This document shows, one piece after another, positions 15,860-23,120 of a stretch of 23,120 bases of DNA. Both the position numbers and the translations under genes were made by a program. Under the pieces are notes generated by a model. The model saw only the letters and a program-made list of their open reading frames with translations, was not told where the DNA came from and ran no database searches. The stretch is from Bacteroidota bacterium. Lineage in GTDB: Bacteria; Bacteroidota; Bacteroidia; JAADEI01. The stretch lies in the NCBI GenBank assembly GCA_024280615.1, contig JAJRPU010000219.1, positions 1 through 23,120 of the forward strand, read 5' to 3'. Position 1 is the first letter of the stretch, and the number at the start of each line of letters is the position of its first letter.

Positions 15860-16570
15860 ATGGCAGAAGATAAAATGGGGAAGGAATTTTTGAAGTTTGC
15901 AAGGTCAGCAACAGGCATTACAAGCATCTATCTTGAACAATATATCACTTCGTCTGTAAAAGCATTGACGCCATATATCATTGAGGAGCGTCCGTTGAAT
16001 GTAGCAGTTATGGACGTCTTTTCACGGTTGATGATGGATAGAATAATTTTTCTTGGCGACCCAATCAATGATTTTGTAGCAAATGTTATTCAGGCACAAT
16101 TGTTGTTTCTGGAGTCCAGTGACCCAACAAGGGATATTTTTATGTATATCAACAGTCCGGGAGGCGTGGTGTATGCTGGTCTTGGTATCTATGACACTAT
16201 GCAATACATAAAGCCTGATGTGGCTACTATATGCACTGGGATGGCTGCCAGCATGGCTGCTATAATCCTTGCGGCAGGGGCTAAGGGCAAGCGGTCCGCA
16301 CTGCCACATACCAGAGTCATGATTCATCAGCCGCTGGGTGGTGTTCAAGGACAAGCTTCTGATATTGACATTGTCGCAAAGGAAATTCTAAGGCTTAAGA
16401 AGGAACTATTTGAAATCCTTTCACAACACACAGGGCAACCTTACGAGAAGATAGAGAAGGATGCCGACAGGGACTACTGGATGAGAGCAGATGAGGCAAA
16501 GGAATATGGCATCATTGATGAGGTGGTCATGTTGAGGAAGACGCCGGGAGAAAGCAAAGACAATCAATAA
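15860..16570 (+). CDS. clpP: ATP-dependent Clp protease proteolytic subunit
   Basis: This 236-residue serine protease forms the barrel that degrades substrates unfolded by ClpX. The catalytic triad is visible: S131 in MAASMAA, H156 in RVMIHQPLGG and D205 in DRDYWM. The core segments VFSRLMMDRIIFLG, INSPGG and GLGIYDTMQ are near-textbook Bacteroidota ClpP. The N-terminal stretch (about 1-38) is longer than in E. coli and may include a processed propeptide. The residue after SPGG is Val, where Ser is common. It sits between tig and clpX in the expected operon order. Confidence 0.97.
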   Translation: MAEDKMGKEFLKFARSATGITSIYLEQYITSSVKALTPYIIEERPLNVAVMDVFSRLMMDRIIFLGDPINDFVANVIQAQLLFLESSDPTRDIFMYINSPGGVVYAGLGIYDTMQYIKPDVATICTGMAASMAAIILAAGAKGKRSALPHTRVMIHQPLGGVQGQASDIDIVAKEILRLKKELFEILSQHTGQPYEKIEKDADRDYWMRADEAKEYGIIDEVVMLRKTPGESKDNQ

Positions 16571-16581
16571 GTTTAAAATCC

Positions 16582-17817
16582 ATGGCTAATAATACTGCTT
16601 CGGGACGTAGTAAGATGTGTAGTTTTTGTGGTCAACCTATAGAGGGTAGGTTTGCCATTCGTGGAATTAATGCCTTTATCTGTGAGACGTGTTTAGAGAA
16701 GGGTGCTGAGTTAGTTAGGCAACATAAGAGGCAACGGCTGAGGGGTAAATTAGAGTTAAAGACGCCACGGGAAATAAAGAAATATCTTGACCAATATGTT
16801 GTGGGTCAGGAGAGGGCTAAGAAAACCCTTGCGGTGGCAGTGTATAATCATTACAAGCGAGTTATAAGAGCATTAGAGGGAAGTAGTGATGGTTCTTCCC
16901 TTGAGAAGGCAAACATATTGATGGTGGGACCCACTGGAGTGGGTAAGACCCTGTTGGCACGAACCATAGCCCGATTGCTGGATGTTCCATTCTGTATTGT
17001 TGATGCAACCACTTTCACAGAGGCTGGATATGTGGGGGAAGATGTTGAGAGCATCCTGACGAGATTGTTGCAGAGTGCCAATTATGATGTTGAATGGGCA
17101 GAAGTGGGCATTGTGTATATAGACGAGATTGATAAAATTGCACGGAAACAGGGTGAAAATCCATCTATCACAAGGGATGTCTCTGGCGAAGGGGTTCAAC
17201 AGGCTTTGTTAAAGTTGCTTGAAGGTTCTGATGTGTTGGTTCCGCCACAGGGAGGCAGGAAGCATCCAGAACAGCCGATGATAAAAGTTAACACGCAACA
17301 CATTCTGTTTTTCGGAGGAGGAGCATTTGACGGATTGGAAAAAATTGTTGAGCGACGTCTGAAGAGTTCCGCTGTGGGATTCAAGACCGGCGAGATGTCG
17401 GATATTGAAGACACTAACCTATTGCAATATGTAACGCCGATGGATTTGCGTCGCTACGGGTTCATTCCTGAGCTGATAGGACGATTCCCTGTGATTACTG
17501 CCCTTGACCCGCTGGATAAAGAGAGGATGAAGGCTATTCTGACTCAACCCAAGAATGCAATTATCAAGCAATATAAGGAGTTGTTTTCCCTTGACGGAAT
17601 AGAATTGATTTTCACAGATGATGCGATAGAGGAAATAGTTAAGTGGGCAATAAAGTTGAATCTTGGAGCGAGGGGCTTGAAGTCAATAGTGGAGACCATT
17701 TTGCTTGACTATATGTATGAATTGCCGGGGTCTGGCGTTGACTTCTTGAAAATCACAGGAGACTTAGTAAGGAAGAAGGTTTCAGAACGTTTTGGTTCTT
17801 TAAAGAAAGTAGCATAG
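16582..17817 (+). CDS. clpX: ATP-dependent Clp protease ATP-binding subunit ClpX
   Basis: This 411-residue AAA+ unfoldase feeds ClpP. The N-terminal zinc-binding domain has C13, C16, C34 and C37. The AAA+ core has Walker A GPTGVGKT (116-123), pore loop GYVGEDV (149-155), Walker B VYIDEID (178-184) and sensor 2 GARGLKS (362-368). The ClpP-docking tripeptide, usually IGF, reads VGF (265-267), a conservative change. All elements needed for activity are present. It ends 9 nt before the class IV aminotransferase gene, so that gene is probably co-transcribed. Confidence 0.97.
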   Translation: MANNTASGRSKMCSFCGQPIEGRFAIRGINAFICETCLEKGAELVRQHKRQRLRGKLELKTPREIKKYLDQYVVGQERAKKTLAVAVYNHYKRVIRALEGSSDGSSLEKANILMVGPTGVGKTLLARTIARLLDVPFCIVDATTFTEAGYVGEDVESILTRLLQSANYDVEWAEVGIVYIDEIDKIARKQGENPSITRDVSGEGVQQALLKLLEGSDVLVPPQGGRKHPEQPMIKVNTQHILFFGGGAFDGLEKIVERRLKSSAVGFKTGEMSDIEDTNLLQYVTPMDLRRYGFIPELIGRFPVITALDPLDKERMKAILTQPKNAIIKQYKELFSLDGIELIFTDDAIEEIVKWAIKLNLGARGLKSIVETILLDYMYELPGSGVDFLKITGDLVRKKVSERFGSLKKVA

Positions 17818-17826
17818 CAGGAGGAA

Positions 17827-18684
17827 ATGTTGAAGCGTTGGCATTGGATAGATGGCAGGTTCGTGGAGAAAAATGAGTTAAGGGTTCCAGCTCGGCTATT
17901 AGGGTTGTTGCGGGGCTGGGCGATATTTGATTATTTCCTGTCTGTAGAAGGAGAGTTGAGCCCTATTACTGACTTGTATCTGGATAGGTTTTATAGTTCT
18001 GCCAGTAGGCTCAATCTTGAAATTCCACTTAGTAGGGAAGATTTAATAGGTTTGCTAAGAGAATTAGTTAGCTTAAATGGTGGCATTCAGGCGTTTCGGT
18101 TATTGTTGAGTGCTGGCGACTCATCAGATGGCTGGAATCCAGATAGTAAGCCCGTTTTAATGATTTTTTCGGAGGCGATTAATGAGGTTTCAGAGCAGTG
18201 GTTTGAGTATGGTATATCATTGAAAACATATGAATTTTTAAGACCTTTGCCAGAGGTCAAGACCACATTCTATGTAGTAGGGAAGTTAGCCCAGTTGGAC
18301 GCCAACACGGACGATGTACTCTTTGTATATGGAAGCAATGTATTGGAAACGCCACGTAGTAATATCTTTTTTGTAAAGGACGGAGCCTTGATAACTGCAG
18401 GGGCAAATGTGCTTAAGGGCATAACCAGAAAACTGGTTATTGAGATTGCCCAAGAAGAGGGACTGGAAGTTATTGAAAGGGACGTTCCTTTGAATTCAAT
18501 ATCTGATATGGAAGGGGCATTTATAACAGGAACCACTAAGCCCATCATTCCAGTTCGCCAGATTGATAGTGTTAAATATGATGTGTCCCGAGTTAAGGAA
18601 TTACTTGATTCGTTACGAGATGCACTTTGGGAAAGAACGGGTCTTAACCTGAAGAATATGGTTAGTGGGATGTTGAATGATTGA
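17827..18684 (+). CDS. Class IV aminotransferase (PLP-dependent, D-amino acid / branched-chain / ADC lyase superfamily)
   Basis: This 285-residue protein belongs to fold-type IV PLP enzymes. The catalytic lysine is K145 in EVKTTFYVVGKLA. The cofactor-binding glutamate is E174 in VLETPRSNIF. A GITRKLV segment (198-204) and TGTTKPI (234-240) bind the phosphate. RGWAIFDYF (29-37) replaces the usual hGlFEt opening. Substrate specificity (branched-chain or D-amino acids, or 4-amino-4-deoxychorismate) cannot be assigned. AGGAGG lies only 2 nt before the ATG at 17827; it would space better for the adjacent TTG at 17830, so the exact start is slightly uncertain. It lies between clpX and sucB. Confidence 0.85.
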   Translation: MLKRWHWIDGRFVEKNELRVPARLLGLLRGWAIFDYFLSVEGELSPITDLYLDRFYSSASRLNLEIPLSREDLIGLLRELVSLNGGIQAFRLLLSAGDSSDGWNPDSKPVLMIFSEAINEVSEQWFEYGISLKTYEFLRPLPEVKTTFYVVGKLAQLDANTDDVLFVYGSNVLETPRSNIFFVKDGALITAGANVLKGITRKLVIEIAQEEGLEVIERDVPLNSISDMEGAFITGTTKPIIPVRQIDSVKYDVSRVKELLDSLRDALWERTGLNLKNMVSGMLND

Positions 18685-18730
18685 CAATTCATACTTTTGC
18701 TTAAAGTAAAGTTCACAAATTGGACAGGAG

Positions 18731-20056
18731 ATGGCTGGTCAAAAGGTTATAGAGGTCAAGGTGCCCTCCGTAGGGGAATCTGTGCAGGAAATTCTTATTA
18801 GTCAATGGCTTGTGAAAGATGGTGATATTGTTAATGAGGATGAACCTGTTGCTGAATTGGAGACAGATAAGGCTACTGTGGAGGTCCCGTCGCCTGCAAC
18901 AGGGAAAATAAAGATTTTGAAGCCGGAAGGAGAAGTTGTTAATCCGGGAGATGTAATTGCCACTATTGAAGCGGTGGAAGGGGAAGTTCCAAGCAAACCT
19001 ACTGAGCCAGAGCCCAAGAAGGAACAGACTGTTGCAGAGAGAAAGGTTACTGAACCGAAGGAAGATAAGCCTGAGGAACAACCTAAAGAGGAGCCGGTTG
19101 AGGCAACTGCTGAAAAGGGATGGGAGGAGCCTAAGGCGACGCCAGTGGCTATGCGTCTTATGAAAGAATATGGTGTTGACCCCAATGAAGTGTCCGGGAC
19201 GGGTTCAGGAGGCAAGATTACCAAGCAGGATGTTATTGAATATATAAAAAGAAGGCTTAAAGAAGGCATGGCCGTAGGGGTTTCTGCAACCACACAACAA
19301 GAATTTCAATCAGTTTCAAAGGGGGATAGGACGGTAACAAGGAAACGCCTTACGCCACTTAGAAAAGCCCTTATAAAACGATTAATGAGTGCCCGGCATA
19401 ACACTGCTATGCTTACTACTTTCAACGAGGTGGATATGTCTGCAATTATGGAAATAAGAAAGAAGTATAAAGAGACATTTAAGGAAAAACATGGCGTTAA
19501 GTTAGGCATAATGTCTTTCTTTACAAGAGCCTGTGCTATTGCATTAATGGAATTTCCGCAGGTGAATGCCCAGATAGATGGTGCCGAAGTGGTATATTTC
19601 AATTATGCTGATATAGGGATTGCTGTTGCTACACCGCGTGGATTGGTTGTCCCAGTGGTGCGAAATGCTGAATCTAAGACACTGCCTGAGTTGGAACGAG
19701 AGATAGACATGCTGGCACGAAAAGGCAGAGAAGCCAAATTGAAACCAGAAGACTTAGAAGGGGGAACATTTACTATCACTAATGGTGGTGTGTTCGGGTC
19801 ATTGATGTCCACGCCATTGCTTAATTATCCACAAACGGCAATCTTAGGTATGCATGCTATTAAACAACGACCGGTTGCTGTCAATGGTAAAGTGGAGATT
19901 CGCCCAATGATGTATCTGGCATTGTCCTATGACCACAGGTTGATAGATGGTGCTGATGCTGTTAGTTTCCTCGTTAGAGTTATTGAACTATTGCAGAATC
20001 CTGTTATGCTGATTGACGGCACTGACCCGATAGAGAAGAAACTGCTATTGCTTTAA
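18731..20056 (+). CDS. sucB: Dihydrolipoyllysine-residue succinyltransferase, E2 of 2-oxoglutarate dehydrogenase
   Basis: This 441-residue core enzyme transfers the succinyl group from lipoate to CoA in the TCA cycle. It has one lipoyl domain with ETDKATVEV (lipoylated K47) and an acidic and proline-rich linker (about 84-135). The peripheral-subunit binding domain follows (136-171, ending TKQDVIEYI), then a catalytic domain with TITNGGVFGSLMSTP (348-362) and SYDHRLIDG (399-407, H402 and D406). The INGGVFGS and RPVAVNG features favour the succinyl over the acetyl enzyme. The E1 and E3 genes are not in the window. It starts 46 nt after the aminotransferase. Confidence 0.92.
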   Translation: MAGQKVIEVKVPSVGESVQEILISQWLVKDGDIVNEDEPVAELETDKATVEVPSPATGKIKILKPEGEVVNPGDVIATIEAVEGEVPSKPTEPEPKKEQTVAERKVTEPKEDKPEEQPKEEPVEATAEKGWEEPKATPVAMRLMKEYGVDPNEVSGTGSGGKITKQDVIEYIKRRLKEGMAVGVSATTQQEFQSVSKGDRTVTRKRLTPLRKALIKRLMSARHNTAMLTTFNEVDMSAIMEIRKKYKETFKEKHGVKLGIMSFFTRACAIALMEFPQVNAQIDGAEVVYFNYADIGIAVATPRGLVVPVVRNAESKTLPELEREIDMLARKGREAKLKPEDLEGGTFTITNGGVFGSLMSTPLLNYPQTAILGMHAIKQRPVAVNGKVEIRPMMYLALSYDHRLIDGADAVSFLVRVIELLQNPVMLIDGTDPIEKKLLLL

Positions 20057-20104
20057 GCCTGATTATTAGAGAATTGTTTTATGCTGTAATACGTTCCTAA
20101 GAAT

Positions 20105-21214
20105 GTGAAGCGTGTTGTCTTTGTTGGTTTAATGTTTGTGTCGTTTGTTGGATTCTCTCAAGTGCAAGTGTATAGGATTTTTGGAGATGAAGATATGCGG
20201 TGGTGGGTGTGGCTGGTCGCTGTTGATTCAACACAGGAGTACGTAATTCGTTGTGGCGGATTGGATACTGTTGTGGTGGATAAAGGTACTATTAAGACGT
20301 GGAGTTCGGCAGATTGTCCTGTTGATAGTCAATTGACTATTACAACAGGTGATTACACTTGGATGATAAAGCCAATGGATAAGGAACTTATGTCTGATTT
20401 GATTCCTTTGAAGGAGGGCTTTAAGCCTGCATTAACTGAGCCTGATATTTTGTATGTGGAAGTCAAACCAGATACTGATTCTACAATGTTGACTATAGTT
20501 AAAAACAAGGTAGATACTATTCGTCAGTGGCTGTCTAATTATTCCTCATTTGCTGTTCCAGTTGACACTGATTTGATGAGCTTGCAAATTATCCTTGATG
20601 ACAGGGGAAAGCGTTTCGTTAGGTCCTGGTATAGGTATTCAGAGAGTTTCTTTGACACTGTTAACGCTGAAAGGCTATTTCATTATGCCAATGCTTCTTT
20701 GATGTTAGCAGATGCAGTTATTTTGAAGAAGCATCTTGAATCTGGCGACACACTTGCAGTTAGGCAAGAAATGAAACGGTTGTGGCAGGGGAAAATGCGG
20801 GAGTTCTGGGAGTTTAAGCATCGCGTTGATTTCGCTCTTGAAAAATTTTCAACAAGGACGGAGCCAGGCTATGAAACGGATAGAGGCAGAATCCTTATTC
20901 AATACGGATTTCCAGACCAACGATTTATTAAAAACATGGAACCAGGAGTTCTGCCTTATGAAATTTGGATTTATCGCCAGTTAAAAGGTTTTCATAATGT
21001 TAGATTCGTGTTCTATAACCCTTATATTGCCTCAAACTACTTTGAGCTGATACATTCCACATTACCCGGAGAGGTATTTAACCCATATTGGGAGAGATAT
21101 GTTGTTCAGGGGAACAAAAGTCCCTCTTATTGGGGTCCTGATAGGACAAGGGGACGCTCTTATTTCGGTAAACAAATTAGAGATTATTACGATTTTTATA
21201 CACCAGGAGATTAA
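20105..21214 (+). CDS. Exported GWxTD-domain protein
   Basis: This 369-residue protein has a signal peptide (MKRVVFVGLMFVSFVGFSQ). The GTG at 20105 is the only start that keeps it. The C-terminal half holds the GWxTD domain of unknown function: a helical part ending FWEFKHRVDFALEKFS, then GYETDRGRILIQYGFPD (255-271, with Tyr in place of Trp), and VFYNPY (302-307). These proteins are common in the Bacteroidota/Chlorobi group; their role is not known. The tail (340-369) is rich in Tyr, Arg and Gly. No sorting domain is seen at the C-terminus. It lies 48 nt after sucB and converges on doxX with stop codons sharing bases 21211-21214. Confidence 0.85.
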   Translation: MKRVVFVGLMFVSFVGFSQVQVYRIFGDEDMRWWVWLVAVDSTQEYVIRCGGLDTVVVDKGTIKTWSSADCPVDSQLTITTGDYTWMIKPMDKELMSDLIPLKEGFKPALTEPDILYVEVKPDTDSTMLTIVKNKVDTIRQWLSNYSSFAVPVDTDLMSLQIILDDRGKRFVRSWYRYSESFFDTVNAERLFHYANASLMLADAVILKKHLESGDTLAVRQEMKRLWQGKMREFWEFKHRVDFALEKFSTRTEPGYETDRGRILIQYGFPDQRFIKNMEPGVLPYEIWIYRQLKGFHNVRFVFYNPYIASNYFELIHSTLPGEVFNPYWERYVVQGNKSPSYWGPDRTRGRSYFGKQIRDYYDFYTPGD

Positions 21215-21642
21215 GGCTTTTTGAAAAGTATGTTATCAAGGCTAAATTTGCCGGCACCGTGAGAGAATAATACAAATAGCATCAGAAAGTAATATAGCGG
21301 AATTTCAAAACCATTTTGTGATGCAGGGAAGCCATGTTCCCAGTGAACGGTAAAAATAGCAACAAGCATCACGAACATTAACGGAACAGAAATGATGCGA
21401 GTGAATAATCCAATGGGCAAGAGAATGACACCAAGTAGTTCTGTTATGCCAGCTAAATATGCACTTAAAAGAGGAAACGGGTAACCCATTTGGCTAAACC
21501 ACTGAGCCACTGAATCAATGTTTTGAAGTTTGGACAGTGCCGGATTGTAAAATCCATAAGCAAGAACAAGTCGGATTCCAAGTATGGACAAACTCTGGAA
21601 TTTGTCGCCGAAGTTCCTAATTGTTGTTATTAGTTTCTTCAT
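21211..21642 (-). CDS. DoxX-family membrane protein
   Basis: This 143-residue protein has about four hydrophobic segments, R24 in LGIRLVLAYGF, ITELLGVILLPIGL (66-79), and the closing GAGKFSLDNIL (129-139), the pattern of DoxX/DoxD-like proteins. The family includes subunits or accessory proteins of quinol-linked and redox pathways, but most members are uncharacterised. It is convergent with the GWxTD gene, with overlapping TAA stops, and divergent from the amidase gene with 126 bp between. It appears to be a single-gene unit. Confidence 0.82.
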   Translation of the reverse strand: MKKLITTIRNFGDKFQSLSILGIRLVLAYGFYNPALSKLQNIDSVAQWFSQMGYPFPLLSAYLAGITELLGVILLPIGLFTRIISVPLMFVMLVAIFTVHWEHGFPASQNGFEIPLYYFLMLFVLFSHGAGKFSLDNILFKKP

Positions 21643-21668
21643 TGCTTGATTATTTATTTGGTTTTACA

Positions 21669-21702
21669 TTTGCACGATGTTAATAAAAAATACGTATATT
21701 TT
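21669..21702 (+). promoter_or_regulatory. Possible amidase promoter and AT-rich dyad
   Basis: TTTG at 21669-21672 and TATATTTT at 21695-21702 are 22 nt apart, one mismatch from the Bacteroidota -33/-7 pattern, and would leave a leader of about 60 nt. The -7 region sits in an AT-rich dyad centred on TACGTA (21691-21696) flanked by A and T runs. The divergent doxX promoter is probably nearby. Confidence 0.35.
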
Positions 21703-21768
21703 TAAGAAGTTGTTCTCTTAGTAGGTAACTAGTAATTTTGTTTAAGGGGAAACTTAAAAAATGAATAG

Positions 21769-23120
21769 ATGATTAGAGCTAATGTGAAGGCTGTTTTGAC
21801 TGTGTTTAAATCTGTTTTCTTTGTTGTGCTTAGTGTGTTCACTGGTCAAGCCCAAACACCTGTTTTTAACGAGAAAAATCGGTCCGAGCTTTTGAGCAGG
21901 TATAGTGCTTTAAGACCATATTTTTTACAGGCTTATCAACAGTATGATAATTTACCAGTGGGTATATTGGAAGCCGTTTCTTTTGAATTAAGCCGTTGGA
22001 GGCATATTGTTCCAGAAAATGAGGAACCATCATGTATTGGATTGCCTCGTTCCTATGGACTGTTCGGTTTAACCGAGGACCCAACTGGATTTTTTAGGAA
22101 TAACCTGCAATTGATAGCTGATTTGTCTGGGGTTTCTGTGGAAGACCTTAAGTATAAGCCTGATGTCCAAATTTTGGCGTATGCACAAGCACTATCTCGG
22201 TTGCTTCCGGATAAAGAGACATCGTGGCAGGAAGTAAATTATGCTATAAGACAATTATCTGATATACCTGACCCTGCAACACCATTTGAGCAATATGCAC
22301 AGGATGTATTTGTATATCACGTGTTCAGACTGCTGGAAGACCCATTCTTTATGTCTTCCCTTGGTTACACGTCCCATAGGATTCCTTGGCAACAACTGTT
22401 TGATTCTGTCAATTTGAAAATCCTTCGTGAGGGAAGAGTTGTTGCTAATCCCTCTCGGGGAACATTAGGTAGTATTAATGGAGTACAATACAGGTTATTA
22501 GCTGGTCCTTCTTGCACCAATGTGCCACAATACCCACCTGCTGTTTGGGACCCCGCAGACCCTTCAAACTATAGTTCTAGGACTACAAACCCAACACACA
22601 TAGCACTTCATACTATTCAAGGTCGTTATTCCAGTGCTATCAATTGGTTTAAAAATCCGAATGCTAATGTCTCTGCACACTATGTGATTAGTTCATGGGG
22701 AGAAGTTACTCAGATGGTTTGCGAGGAGGATAAGGCTTGGCATGTGGGCACAGAGAACAACTATACCATAGGCTATGAACACGAGGGCTGGGTCTCTGAC
22801 CCGGTGTGGTACACAGACACAATGTATGGAACCTCTGCTTATCTAACAAGGGATATTTGTCAGGATTGGGGCATTCCACGAGTGAGGGTCGCGTGGTTCC
22901 CCTGGGCTGCCACTACTAATTACGCCAGTGCGTCCCGACCGGGGGCATGTGTCAGAATCAAAGGTCATCAACACTATCCTAACCAGACCCACACTGACCC
23001 TGGGGCTAACTGGGACTGGGAGTTCTATTTCCGTAAAATAAACGGCTTGCCTGCTAACATTACTGTCTATACATCTTCAACAGGCAATTTTTATGATACT
23101 GGAGGACCAACTGGCAACTA
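21769..23120 (+). CDS. Exported N-acetylmuramoyl-L-alanine amidase with transglycosylase-like N-terminal region (3' end beyond window)
   Basis: The frame is open from ATG 21769 to the window end (450 codons plus two bases). A signal peptide (1 to about 29, ending TGQAQ) comes first. Residues 60-145 (LPVGILEAVSFELSRW, SYGLFGLTED, VQILAYAQALSRLL) resemble a lytic-transglycosylase-like helical domain; the catalytic Glu is not certain. Residues 275-420 form an Amidase_2 domain: THIALHT (H281), YEHEG (H338), KGHQHYPNQTHTDPG with H400 and D410 as the other likely zinc ligands, and NWDWEFY. After residue 430 starts a CUB-like segment (TGNFYDTGGPTGN), often found in T9SS cargo. The protein should cut peptidoglycan outside the cytoplasm. 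The C-terminus, and any sorting domain, is not visible. Confidence 0.85.
   Translation, partial: MIRANVKAVLTVFKSVFFVVLSVFTGQAQTPVFNEKNRSELLSRYSALRPYFLQAYQQYDNLPVGILEAVSFELSRWRHIVPENEEPSCIGLPRSYGLFGLTEDPTGFFRNNLQLIADLSGVSVEDLKYKPDVQILAYAQALSRLLPDKETSWQEVNYAIRQLSDIPDPATPFEQYAQDVFVYHVFRLLEDPFFMSSLGYTSHRIPWQQLFDSVNLKILREGRVVANPSRGTLGSINGVQYRLLAGPSCTNVPQYPPAVWDPADPSNYSSRTTNPTHIALHTIQGRYSSAINWFKNPNANVSAHYVISSWGEVTQMVCEEDKAWHVGTENNYTIGYEHEGWVSDPVWYTDTMYGTSAYLTRDICQDWGIPRVRVAWFPWAATTNYASASRPGACVRIKGHQHYPNQTHTDPGANWDWEFYFRKINGLPANITVYTSSTGNFYDTGGPTGN

Noticed and set aside
18713..19293. Long minus-strand frames opposite sucB
   Set aside because: They mirror the lipoyl domain and the repetitive Glu/Pro/Lys linker of SucB and are not independent genes.
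1..23120. CRISPR arrays, insertion sequences, prophage genes, toxin-antitoxin pairs or rRNA
   Set aside because: No regularly spaced repeats, transposase, integrase or phage-like reading frames, or rRNA segments were seen; the genes look like core genome.

Overview
The window looks like chromosomal DNA from a Bacteroidota-type (FCB-group) bacterium that carries a type IX secretion system (T9SS). Four things support this. The gene fragment at the left edge ends in a T9SS type A C-terminal sorting domain. The ClpP, trigger factor, HU and E2 (SucB) proteins read like Bacteroidota versions. A GWxTD-domain protein is present. Several genes have a TAnnTTTG-like -7 box, the Bacteroidota sigma-A element, and mostly no usable Shine-Dalgarno sequence. 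No mobile element, CRISPR array, prophage or rRNA was seen, so this is mostly core genome, tightly packed.

Left part (1-7117): the T9SS-protein tail converges on a minus-strand run. In transcription order this run is a GT4 glycosyltransferase, a Sua5/YrdC-type threonylcarbamoyl-AMP synthase, a 1019-residue Dna2-like nuclease-helicase, and gyrB. The first three overlap or nearly touch. gyrB has its own likely promoter.

Middle part (7163-12843): a Wzx-like polysaccharide flippase diverges from the glycosyltransferase. It converges on a minus-strand pair made of an M20 amidohydrolase and an unrecognised membrane-anchored jelly-roll-like protein. cysS diverges from the amidohydrolase across only 19 bp, with apparent -7 boxes mirrored around a shared start zone. 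Beyond cysS lies a non-coding stretch with a strong rho-independent terminator. Next comes a minus-strand outer-membrane beta-barrel protein whose 5' end overlaps a divergent radical SAM gene by 54 bp.

Right part (13972-23120): hup with promoter and terminator, then tRNA-Leu(UAG), tig, clpP, clpX, a class IV aminotransferase, sucB and a GWxTD-domain exported protein, all on the plus strand. The tig-clpP-clpX block is a protein folding and quality-control operon, and the tRNA lies 19 bp upstream of tig. A doxX-family gene converges on the GWxTD gene with overlapping stop codons. The window ends inside an exported N-acetylmuramoyl-L-alanine amidase. This has an N-terminal lytic-transglycosylase-like region and the start of a CUB-like domain, and it is probably another T9SS or surface cargo.

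I did not find a clear new multi-gene system. The most unusual items are the Dna2-like nuclease-helicase without the usual iron-sulfur cysteines, the apparently bifunctional cell-wall hydrolase, and the very compact or overlapping divergent gene starts.
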